Part shown: positions 8,638 through 15,818 of the stretch, in pieces
Numbering within the stretch: the first letter of the stretch is position 1
Layout: the number at the start of each line of letters is the position of its first letter
Origin: Bradyrhizobium jicamae
GTDB taxonomy: Bacteria; Pseudomonadota; Alphaproteobacteria; Rhizobiales; Xanthobacteraceae
DNA: 64,000 nucleotides
Assembly (NCBI RefSeq): GCF_018130695.1
Contig: NZ_JAFCJX010000018.1
Location: 120,982 to 184,981, forward strand
Reading direction: 5' to 3'
Translations under genes and position numbers: made by a program
The notes under the pieces: generated by a model
Told to the model about the DNA's origin: nothing
Databases searched by the model: none
The model's input: the letters and a program-made list of their open reading frames with translations, nothing else

Positions 8638-9573
8638 ATGACGACCAGCAAGATCTTCGCGAACTGGGACGCAACCCATTCCGAGCTCTGGAGCCATCAG
8701 CCGATCCGGCTCGAGCACACCATGCACAGGCAGCCGGCATTCTCGATGGACGATCTGGCCAGGCTGATCGAGAGCTATCCGCGCGAGCACTACAGCCTGG
8801 TCAAGACCGGACTGAAGGGATCGAGCCGGGTCTGGCGCGAGGGCGAGATCGGCAAGCTCAGCGGACGCGAGGTTATCGAGGCGATTTCGCGCGGCGGGCT
8901 CTGGCTCAATCTGCGGAACGTCACGTCCATCGATCGCCGCTATCGTGACATGGTCGACCGGATGTTTGCCGAGGTCGCGGCCAAGGTGCCGGGCTTCGAG
9001 GCGCCGACCCATCAGGCCGGCATCCTGATTTCGTCGCCGGATGCGCAGGTCTATTACCATGCCGATCTGCCGGGCCAGGGCCTGATCCAGATCGCCGGCC
9101 GCAAGCGCGTCTACGTCTATCCGAACACGCCGCCCTTCATCCGTCCCGAGCATCTCGAAGACATCGCGCTGTTCGATGTCGAGGTCGATATCCCCTATCA
9201 CGCCTGGTACGACCAGCATGCGCAGGTGATCGATCTCGAGCCCGGCCAGATGCTGAACTGGCCGCTGAACGCGCCGCATCGCGTGGAGAATCTCGGCGTC
9301 GTCAACGTCTCGATGACGGTGTCCTATGTGAACGACGATATCCGTCGTGCCCAGATCCTGCACCTTGCCAACGGTATGCTGCGTCATCGCTTCGGCTACA
9401 CCCCGAAGAGCCGCAACATCCGCGGCCCCGCCTTCTTCGCCAAGCAGGTGATGCAAAAGCTGCTGCGTGACGGCAAATGGGTCAAGCGCGAGCGCTCGGT
9501 GCGCCGTCCGATCGATTTCCGGCTCGATGAGACCGATCTCGGCAAGATCGTTGATCTGCCGAAGGCTGCCTGA
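8638..9573 (+). CDS. Cupin-like / JmjC-type domain protein
   Basis: The 311-residue protein starts at ATG 8638 behind GGCAGGAGCGACA. A single-domain cupin_8/JmjC-like core shows VYYHADLPGQGLIQI (His141, Asp143 as an HxD pair), GRKRVYVYP and WPLNAPHRVENLG (His214). This makes a plausible Fe(II)/2-oxoglutarate facial triad, although the distal Arg/Lys is not assigned. The family includes hydroxylases of proteins and small molecules. The next gene follows after 15 bp, suggesting an operon with the CelD-like protein. The role may be modification of a glycan precursor; this is inference. Confidence 0.65.
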   Translation: MTTSKIFANWDATHSELWSHQPIRLEHTMHRQPAFSMDDLARLIESYPREHYSLVKTGLKGSSRVWREGEIGKLSGREVIEAISRGGLWLNLRNVTSIDRRYRDMVDRMFAEVAAKVPGFEAPTHQAGILISSPDAQVYYHADLPGQGLIQIAGRKRVYVYPNTPPFIRPEHLEDIALFDVEVDIPYHAWYDQHAQVIDLEPGQMLNWPLNAPHRVENLGVVNVSMTVSYVNDDIRRAQILHLANGMLRHRFGYTPKSRNIRGPAFFAKQVMQKLLRDGKWVKRERSVRRPIDFRLDETDLGKIVDLPKAA

Positions 9574-9588
9574 GCTGCGAGTCGTGCA

Positions 9589-10776
9589 ATGACCGTGCTG
9601 ACGACATCGGCGGGAGAACTTGCCGCGGGGACGGCGTCCCGCACGGCGGGCTTTCGCGTCGAGCTGCTGTCGGATTGGGATCAGGCGGCGGCCCGCTGGG
9701 GCACGTTCGATCCGCCGACCGCGTTCCAGCATCCGCAATGGTACACGTCCTGGTACCGCGCCTTCGCGGCGGCCGAGGGCGTCACGCCGCTGATCGCTGT
9801 CATCACTGACGCCGCGACCGGCGAGCGCGCCGCGCTGCTGCCGCTGATCCGCCGCCGGCAGAACGGCCTTCGCGTCGTCGAATTCGCCGATTTCGATCTC
9901 ACTGACTACAACGCGCCGCTGCTCGGCCCCGCCGCGCCGCGCGATGCCGCCGCGGTGCGAAACCTTTGGCGCGAGCTGCGCCGGGCGCTGCGCAAAACGC
10001 CCGGTGGTGCCGATCTCATTCGCCTGTACAAGGTGCCGGCCGAGCTCGACGGCAAGCCAAATCCGTTGGCGCTGCTCAACGCCGCCGGTCCGTGCTCGCT
10101 GAACGGCAACCCCGTCTTCACCGGCGAGGATTACGACGCCTGGCGCTACACGCTGGAGAAGACCGTGCGCAAGGAGCTGGAGCGGAGCTGGCGCGTGTTC
10201 ACGCGCGATCCCTCTGCGACGTTCAAGATCGCTGATGACGCAGACGAAGCTCTGAAGATCCTGTCGACCACCGAGGTGCAGCAGGGCTCGCGGATGCAGA
10301 GCCTCGGGATCAATTTCGTCCTCAATGACGAAAGCTGCGCCGAGTTCTATCGCGGCCTGGTCCGTGACGGCATCGGCAGCGGCTATGCGCTGGTGACAGC
10401 ATTGATGGCGGGCGAGGAGGTGGTCGCGACGCTGCTCGGCATCCGCACCGGCGCGCGCTATGTCATGATCCGCATCAGCAATGCCGGAGACAAATGGTCG
10501 AACTGCTCGCCGGGCCGGCTGATCATCGAGCGCACCATGGCCGCGCTGCACAGGGATGGCGTCCGCGAGTTCGATTTCTCGGTTGGCAATTACGCCTACA
10601 AGCGCCGCTTCGGCCCTGTGCGGATGCCGCTGCTCGATCTCAGTGCCGCGCTGAGCTGGCGCGGCTGGCGCCATGCGCTACGCGATCGCGCCGCGCGCGA
10701 GCTGCGGCGCTATCCGAAGCTCACGGCACGCATCAAGCAAGCCCTCGGCAAGCCGCCATCACGCGAAGAGGGCTGA
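9589..10776 (+). CDS. CelD/BioF2-like GNAT acyltransferase
   Basis: The 395-residue protein belongs to the duplicated-GNAT CelD-like family found in cellulose and exopolysaccharide loci. Diagnostic segments are FQHPQWYTSWYRAF early, the central LEKTVRKELERSWR, and near the C-terminus YVMIRISNAGDKWSNCSPGRLIIE with FDFSVGNYAYKRRFGP. These place it with BioF2-like acetyltransferases (Pfam Acetyltransf_6 type). It would transfer an acyl or aminoacyl group to a surface glycan or precursor. It closes the glycan locus and is followed by a palindromic repeat element. Confidence 0.8.
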   Translation: MTVLTTSAGELAAGTASRTAGFRVELLSDWDQAAARWGTFDPPTAFQHPQWYTSWYRAFAAAEGVTPLIAVITDAATGERAALLPLIRRRQNGLRVVEFADFDLTDYNAPLLGPAAPRDAAAVRNLWRELRRALRKTPGGADLIRLYKVPAELDGKPNPLALLNAAGPCSLNGNPVFTGEDYDAWRYTLEKTVRKELERSWRVFTRDPSATFKIADDADEALKILSTTEVQQGSRMQSLGINFVLNDESCAEFYRGLVRDGIGSGYALVTALMAGEEVVATLLGIRTGARYVMIRISNAGDKWSNCSPGRLIIERTMAALHRDGVREFDFSVGNYAYKRRFGPVRMPLLDLSAALSWRGWRHALRDRAARELRRYPKLTARIKQALGKPPSREEG

Positions 10777-10791
10777 CGCGATCTCGGATGC

Positions 10792-10879
10792 GTAGGGTGG
10801 GCAAAGCGAAGCGTGCCCACCTTTCTTGCACCGATCGCATGAAGGTGGGCACGTCGCTACGCTCCTTTGCCCACCCTAC
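10792..10879. repeat. Double-hairpin GTAGGGTGG intergenic palindrome, copy 1
   Basis: Outer arms GTAGGGTGGGCAAAG (10792-10806) and CTTTGCCCACCCTAC (10865-10879) are perfect complements. Inner arms GTGCCCACCTT (10813-10823) and AAGGTGGGCAC (10842-10852) are also perfect. Each half can fold into its own hairpin, or the whole into a cruciform. A second member with different arm sequence lies near 63493. It sits between the convergent 3' ends of a CelD-like gene and wrbA and could act as a terminator. Confidence 0.75.
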
Positions 10880-10884
10880 AAGTC

Positions 10885-11484
10885 TCACCCATGCAGCTTC
10901 TTCGCGGTCTCCGCGATTGCGCGGCCCTGATAGCGCGCACCGGCGAGCTCGTTCTCGCTGGGCTGCCGGCTGCCGTCGCCGCCGGTGACGGTGGTGGCGC
11001 CATAGGGCGCGCCGCCGGTGACTTCATCGAGCTTCATCTGGCCGGCAAAGCCGTAGTTCAGGCCGACGATGGTCATGCCGAAATGCAAGAGGTTGGTGAT
11101 GATCGAGAACAGCGTGGTCTCCTGGCCGCCATGCTGGGTCGCGGTCGCGGTGAAGGCGCCGCCGACCTTGCCGTGCAGCGCGCCCTTGGCCCAGAGGCCA
11201 CCGGCCTGATCAAGGAAGTTCGCCATCTGCGAGGACATGCGGCCAAAGCGGGTGCCGGTGCCGACGATGATCGCATCGTAATTGGCGAGCTCTTCGACTT
11301 TGGCGACCGGTGCGGCCTGATCGACCTTGAAATAGGACGCCTTGGCGACCTCGGCCGGCACCAGCTCCGGCACGCGCTTGATGTCGACGGTGGCGCCGGT
11401 TTCGCGGGCGCCGTCCGCGACGGCGTTCGCCATCGTCTCGATGTGACCGTAGGACGAGTAATAGAGCACGAGAACCTTGGCCAT
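10885..11484 (-). CDS. wrbA: NAD(P)H:quinone oxidoreductase WrbA
   Basis: The 199-residue flavodoxin-like protein starts KVLVLYYSSYGHIETMANA, the FMN phosphate loop. IIVGTGTRFGRMSSQMANFLDQ and FTATATQHGGQETTLFS are hallmark WrbA segments, and GLNYGF and GAPYGATTVTGGDGSRQPS complete the FMN site. It does two-electron reduction of quinones with NAD(P)H as a cytoplasmic tetramer. It is the last gene of an SDR-pirin-WrbA set, with a small gap of 82 bp. Length is exactly the family norm. Confidence 0.95.
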   Translation of the reverse strand: MAKVLVLYYSSYGHIETMANAVADGARETGATVDIKRVPELVPAEVAKASYFKVDQAAPVAKVEELANYDAIIVGTGTRFGRMSSQMANFLDQAGGLWAKGALHGKVGGAFTATATQHGGQETTLFSIITNLLHFGMTIVGLNYGFAGQMKLDEVTGGAPYGATTVTGGDGSRQPSENELAGARYQGRAIAETAKKLHG

Positions 11485-11566
11485 GATGGCCTCCTCTGGA
11501 TTTGCAGATGGGATGATGGGGGAAAGGGGACATGCGCGGACCGTGGTCCGCGCATGAAAGGGAAGG

Positions 11567-12265
11567 TCAGGCGGCGTCGACTAGTACCAGCTCGGAGTCT
11601 TCGAGCGCGGTGATCTTGAGCTTGGCCTCGTCGCGGATTGCAGCGCCGTCACGCGCATTCACCCGCACACCGTTCACCTCGATGCTGCCGGCGGCCGGCA
11701 CCAGATAGAGGTGACGGGCCTTGCTGGCTTCGTACTCAGCGCTCTCGCCGGCCTTCAGCGTGGTGGCGAGCACCCGCGCATTGGCGCGGATCGGCAGCGC
11801 GTCCTTGTCGCCGTCGATGCCGCTGGCGATGGTGACGAGCCTGCCGGAGCGGTCGGCCTTCGGAAACGGCTTCGAGCCCCAGGTCGGCTGGCCGCCGCGC
11901 GTCGTCGGCTCGATCCAGATCTGGAAGATCTTGGTCTTGCCCGGCTCCAGATTGTACTCGGAGTGACGGATGCCGCTGCCGGCGCTCATCACCTGGACGT
12001 CGCCGGCCTCGGTGCGGCCCTCATTGCCGAGCGAGTCCTGGTGCGTGATCGCGCCTTCACGGACATAGGTGATGATCTCCATGTTGGCATGGGGATGCGC
12101 GGGAAAGCCGGTGTTGGGCGCGATCTCGTCGTCGTTCCAGACCCGCAGTGCGCCGTGGCTCATGTTGCTGGGATCGTAGTAGCTCGCGAACGAGAAGTGG
12201 TGCTTGGCCTTCAGCCAGCCGTGGTCGGCGCCGCCAAGCGTTGCAAAGGGCTTTAGTTCGATCAT
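11567..12265 (-). CDS. Pirin family protein (quercetinase-like bicupin)
   Basis: The 232-residue protein matches YhhW-type pirins. HFSFASYYDPSNMSHGALRVWNDDEI, FPAHPHANMEIITYVREG and GSGIRHSEYN carry the metal-binding His57/His59/His101-type residues and Glu. The C-terminal cupin is present but has lost metal ligands, as usual. Several family members have quercetin 2,3-dioxygenase activity; the physiological substrate is generally unknown. Pairing with WrbA and an SDR suggests handling of quinone or electrophile stress. Confidence 0.92.
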   Translation of the reverse strand: MIELKPFATLGGADHGWLKAKHHFSFASYYDPSNMSHGALRVWNDDEIAPNTGFPAHPHANMEIITYVREGAITHQDSLGNEGRTEAGDVQVMSAGSGIRHSEYNLEPGKTKIFQIWIEPTTRGGQPTWGSKPFPKADRSGRLVTIASGIDGDKDALPIRANARVLATTLKAGESAEYEASKARHLYLVPAAGSIEVNGVRVNARDGAAIRDEAKLKITALEDSELVLVDAA

Positions 12266-12334
12266 GGGATTGTCCTCAATTTGAATGTTGGGGAGGAGCC
12301 GGGCGCCGCGCGCCCGGCATCTCAGGGAATTCGC

Positions 12335-13087
12335 TCAGGCGCCGAAGCCGCCATCGACGTTGAGCACGGTGCCGGTGACGAAGGAGGCTTCCGGGCTCGC
12401 CAGGAACACGACGCCGGCGGCCACTTCCTCCGGCTTGCCGAAGCGCTGCAGGGCGTGCTGCAGGCGTTGCGTCTCGGCGAATTCGCCGCCGTCCTTCGGG
12501 TTCATGTCGGTGTCGATCGAGCCGGGCTGCACCACGTTCACGGTGATGCCGCGCGGTCCGAGATCGCGCGCTGCGCCCTTGGTGTAGCCGACGACGGCGG
12601 CCTTGGTGGCGACGTAGTCCGCAAGACCGGGGAATGAGGCGCGGTCGGCCAGCATCGAACCGACGGTGACGATCCGGCCGCCTTCACCCATCAGCTTCGA
12701 CGCCGCGCGGATCGCGGTGATCACGCCGTCGACATTGACGGCTTCGAGGCGGGAGAGCGCCGCAGTATCAGCCTTCGGATCGTCGACCGCACCACCGGCG
12801 GCGACACCGGCATTGTTGACGAGGATGTCGAGCCGGCCGAAGTCCTTGGCGACGTTCCTGACGAGCTGATCGACATCGACCGACGATGCCTGGTCCGCCT
12901 TGTAGGCGCGGGCGTTGACGCCGTTGGCCTTCAGCTCGGCGACGACCGCTTCGGCCTTTTCGGGAGAGGCGACGTAGCTGATCGCGACATTGGCGCCTTC
13001 CGCAGCCAGCGCGCGGGCCGACGCCGCGCCGATGCCGCGCGAACCGCCGGTGACGAGGGCAACCTTGCCTAAGAGCTTCTTGGTCAT
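12335..13087 (-). CDS. SDR family oxidoreductase (FabG-like)
   Basis: Starting at MTKKLLGKVALVTGG (ATG 13087, with GGAG 9 bp upstream), the 250-residue product has a classical SDR layout. TGGSRGIG binds NADP, NNAG lies centrally, Ser occurs in VGSM, YVATKAA gives the catalytic YxxxK, and VVQPGSIDTDMNP follows. It is the promoter-proximal gene of the SDR-pirin-WrbA set and faces a LysR regulator, its likely controller. The exact carbonyl substrate is not evident. A longer frame upstream lacks support and runs through the intergenic region. Confidence 0.9.
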   Translation of the reverse strand: MTKKLLGKVALVTGGSRGIGAASARALAAEGANVAISYVASPEKAEAVVAELKANGVNARAYKADQASSVDVDQLVRNVAKDFGRLDILVNNAGVAAGGAVDDPKADTAALSRLEAVNVDGVITAIRAASKLMGEGGRIVTVGSMLADRASFPGLADYVATKAAVVGYTKGAARDLGPRGITVNVVQPGSIDTDMNPKDGGEFAETQRLQHALQRFGKPEEVAAGVVFLASPEASFVTGTVLNVDGGFGA

Positions 13088-13109
13088 TGGATTTCTCCGT
13101 GGTTTGAAG

Positions 13110-13131
13110 TTCGTTGGCTCTTCGTTGGCTC
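13110..13131. repeat. Two tandem 11-bp copies in SDR leader
   Basis: TTCGTTGGCTC occurs twice head to tail (13110-13120, 13121-13131), just upstream of the SDR start. It may be slippage or a duplicated regulator half site. Confidence 0.5.
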
Positions 13132-13172
13132 TTGGATATGCCTTCCGCTGTGGTATAGAAATAGAAACTATC

Positions 13173-13187
13173 GAAACACATTGTTTC
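13173..13187. promoter_or_regulatory. Palindrome in SDR/LysR divergent promoter, probable operator
   Basis: GAAACA (13173-13178) and TGTTTC (13182-13187) are perfect arms around CAT. A further GAAAC half site lies at 13164-13168. Position between a LysR gene and its divergent neighbour fits a LysR-type binding region, though the sequence is not the minimal T-N11-A form. Confidence 0.55.
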
Positions 13188-13214
13188 TGATATTGAGCTC
13201 GTGAGGCGGTCGTC

Positions 13215-14123
13215 ATGTCAAAACTCCCGGATTTCGAGGCGCTCGCGATCTTTGCCAAGGTCGTGGAGCTCCGCTCCTTTGCCGCCGCCTCGGCCGAGCT
13301 CGCGCTGTCCAAGGCCACCGTCTCCAAGGCGGTCAGCCGGCTGGAGGAGCGGCTGGGGGCCCGGCTGTTCAACCGCACCTCGCGGCGGCTGGCGCTCACC
13401 GATGCCGGCCAGAAACTGTCGGAGCGCGCGGCGCGGCTGCTCGCTGATGGCGAAGCCGCCGAGAACGAGGCGCTGGCGCAATCGACCACGCCGCGCGGGC
13501 TGGTGCGGCTCGCGGTCCCCATGACCTTCGGCATCAAGACGGTGGCGCCGCTGCTGCCGGAATTCCTCAAGGCGTATCCGGAGGTCTCGATCGACCTGCA
13601 TCTGAGCGATGCCACCGTCGATCTGATCGGCGAGGGCTTTGATGCGGGCTTGCGCATCGCGCGGCTGCCGGATTCATCGCTGATCGCGCGCAGGCTCTGC
13701 GGCATGCCGCGCCACACCGTGGCGGCGCCGTCCTATCTCAAGAAGCACGGGCGGCCGACCCATCCGATGCATCTCGCTGAGCACAGATGCTTCGGCTACG
13801 CCTACCTCTCGACGCCAAACGTCTGGCAATACACCAACGCCGCCGGCGAGCAGGCCAGCGTCCGACCCGCCGGGCAACTGCGCGTCAACAATGGCGAGGC
13901 CGTGATGCCCGCGCTGCTCGCCGGTCTCGGCATCGCCGATCTGCCCGACTTCATCATCGGCGATGCGATCGCGCGCGGCGAGGTCGAGGTGATCCTGAAA
14001 GGCTGGAAGCAGCCCGAAGGCGCCGTGCACCTCGTCACGCCCCCCGGCGGCCCGCGCCCCGCCCGCGTCGAGGTGCTGGCGGATTTTCTCGCGAAACATT
14101 TTGCAAGAGGGAGGAAGATGTAG
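13215..14123 (+). CDS. LysR family transcriptional regulator
   Basis: The 302-residue protein has the N-terminal winged helix-turn-helix LPDFEALAIFAKVVELRSFAAASAELALSKATVSKAVSRLE with LGARLFNRTSRRLALTDAG, all typical of LysR regulators of the CrgA/AaeR-like branch. The C-terminal periplasmic-binding-like effector domain follows (IDLHLSDATVDLIGEGFDAGLRI). It diverges from the SDR-pirin-WrbA genes across 127 bp containing a palindrome and probably regulates them in response to a quinone or aromatic electrophile; the effector is inferred. Confidence 0.93.
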   Translation: MSKLPDFEALAIFAKVVELRSFAAASAELALSKATVSKAVSRLEERLGARLFNRTSRRLALTDAGQKLSERAARLLADGEAAENEALAQSTTPRGLVRLAVPMTFGIKTVAPLLPEFLKAYPEVSIDLHLSDATVDLIGEGFDAGLRIARLPDSSLIARRLCGMPRHTVAAPSYLKKHGRPTHPMHLAEHRCFGYAYLSTPNVWQYTNAAGEQASVRPAGQLRVNNGEAVMPALLAGLGIADLPDFIIGDAIARGEVEVILKGWKQPEGAVHLVTPPGGPRPARVEVLADFLAKHFARGRKM

Positions 14124-14185
14124 ATCGAATATCTGATACTTTCGAGCCGAGTCCGAAATTGCGTCGTGATCAGAGTCCGGCGATA

Positions 14186-14734
14186 ATGAACTTAAGAAGA
14201 ATTGCGATCGTCGTCGCTGCGGCTGGAGTGGCTGGCTTTCTTCAGCCATTTTGGATGTGGATACTCCCAACAGAATTTCTCAATCGTATCGAGCTTCCGA
14301 ATTCTATTGGGTCGGTTCATGTAACGGCGCCCGATGGTCGTGTGTTCATCGCAAGCCAGCCATTCGGCAGAGTGCAGCGATACGGGCCTTCAGGTTTTGA
14401 GCGCAGCTTTGCGATTGATACCCATGGCGGCGTTTTTGACGTAGGCGTTTCACCGTCAGGTCACATCTTGATCTGTTCGCTGCGCGCCCGTGCCCTCATC
14501 ACCTACGATCAGGACGGCAACGAGATTGGCCCGCGCGGGCCGTGCTCCAGCGTCTCAAACCAGGGACGGATGCCGGATTCGAGCTATTATGCCAGCCAGG
14601 CCAAAGTGCCCCCGATTGCGCAAAGCTGGTTTGCTGCGTTCGCCATACCGCTCTGGCATCCGATCGTGGCGTGGCTGATGATTGCGGCCGGTGGTCTATA
14701 TCTAAAGTTCAATCCGCGTTCTCGGCCGGGATAA
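14186..14734 (+). CDS. Hypothetical protein with N- and C-terminal membrane segments
   Basis: The 182-residue protein starts at ATG 14186 (RRIAIVVAAAGVAGF membrane segment). It has an extracytoplasmic middle with NHL/SMP-30-like strands (GSVHVTAPDGRVFIASQPFGRVQRYGPSG, HGGVFDVGVSPSGHILICS) and ends with a second membrane helix near residues 150-172. This gives a sandwich anchored at both ends. Codon use is less GC-biased than in neighbours, suggesting later acquisition or weak expression. I do not recognise a family. Confidence 0.6.
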   Translation: MNLRRIAIVVAAAGVAGFLQPFWMWILPTEFLNRIELPNSIGSVHVTAPDGRVFIASQPFGRVQRYGPSGFERSFAIDTHGGVFDVGVSPSGHILICSLRARALITYDQDGNEIGPRGPCSSVSNQGRMPDSSYYASQAKVPPIAQSWFAAFAIPLWHPIVAWLMIAAGGLYLKFNPRSRPG

Positions 14735-14818
14735 GTGGTGACTTTCTTGCGGTCGCCATCGGTTCAGCTAACCTGCCTCGACAAAGCAAACAACAGCGAT
14801 CCCGGGGAGAAACTGCCG

Positions 14819-15808
14819 ATGAACCGCCGCGAACTCTTGCGCGTCGCTGCCGCCGTTCCGCTGGCATCCGCCGCGCTCTCGCGCAACGCGTCCGCCCAAT
14901 CCGCCTATCCCAACCGCAACATCACGATGATCGTGCCGTTCCCGGCCGGCGGGCAGGCGGATCTCGCGGCGCGGCCGGTGGCTGCGGCGCTGGAGCGGAT
15001 CCTCGGCAAGCCCGTGATCGTCGACAACCGCGCCGGAGGGGCCGGCGGCTCGATCGGCAATGCGCAGGCTGCGCGCGCTGACGCGGACGGCTACACGCTG
15101 CTGATGACGCTGTCTTCGCTCGCGGTCCTGCCGGAAGCCGACCGGCTGTTCGATCGTCCCGTCGCATATGAAGTCTCGCAATTCGCGCCGATCGCACGCG
15201 TGCTGGCCGATCCGACGCTGCTCGCGGTGCCGGCCTCGGCGCCGTGGAAGACGCTGCAGGAGTTCGTCGAGGATGCCAAGAAGCGCCCGGGACAGATCCC
15301 TTACGGCTCGTCCGGTCCCTACGGCACGCTGCATGTCGCGATGGAGATGTTTGCAGCAAGTGCCGGCATCAAACTGTTGCACGTGCCGTTCCGCGGCGCG
15401 GGGCCGGCGCTGACAGCGCTGCTCTCCGGCACGGTGCAGGCGCTGGCCTCGGCGCCGGGCACGCTGAAGCAGCAGGTCGATGACGGCAAGATGCGCGTGC
15501 TCGCCAATTGGGGCGCCGAGCGGATCAAGAGCTTTCCGGACCTGCCGACGTTCCGGGAGCTCGGCTACAAGGACGTCGAGTTCTACATCTGGGCCGGGCT
15601 GTTCGCGCAGAGCGCGCTGCCGGGCCCGATCATGACGCGGCTGCGCGAGGCGATGGCGGACGCGGTGAAGGCGCCCGAGGTGATCAAGACTTTCGAGACC
15701 GCGGGCAGCCCGGTCGCCTACATGGACGCGCCGGAATTTTCGAAGTTCGTTGCCGACGACAGCGCGCGGCTGATCGCGGCAGTGAAGAAGATCGGCAAGG
15801 TCGAGTAG
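14819..15808 (+). CDS. Bug-type tripartite tricarboxylate transporter solute-binding protein
   Basis: The 329-residue protein starts at ATG 14819 after GGGGAGAAACTGCCG. It has an RR-containing signal peptide (MNRRELLRVAAAVPLASAALS, cleavage after ASA). The mature part begins YPNRNITMIVPFPAGGQADLAARPVAAALE, and VIVDNRAGGAGGSIG follows; both are diagnostic of the Bug/TctC family. It binds a small carboxylate in the periplasm. No TctA/TctB genes lie nearby, so it is an orphan receptor, common in these genomes. Confidence 0.92.
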   Translation: MNRRELLRVAAAVPLASAALSRNASAQSAYPNRNITMIVPFPAGGQADLAARPVAAALERILGKPVIVDNRAGGAGGSIGNAQAARADADGYTLLMTLSSLAVLPEADRLFDRPVAYEVSQFAPIARVLADPTLLAVPASAPWKTLQEFVEDAKKRPGQIPYGSSGPYGTLHVAMEMFAASAGIKLLHVPFRGAGPALTALLSGTVQALASAPGTLKQQVDDGKMRVLANWGAERIKSFPDLPTFRELGYKDVEFYIWAGLFAQSALPGPIMTRLREAMADAVKAPEVIKTFETAGSPVAYMDAPEFSKFVADDSARLIAAVKKIGKVE

Positions 15809-15818
15809 GCTCGTTGGG

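Noticed and set aside
8563..10674. 703-codon open frame on the minus strand
   Set aside because: It lies antisense to the cupin-like and CelD-like genes, has an Arg/Gln/Glu/Asp-heavy composition typical of antisense GC-rich frames and no ribosome site.
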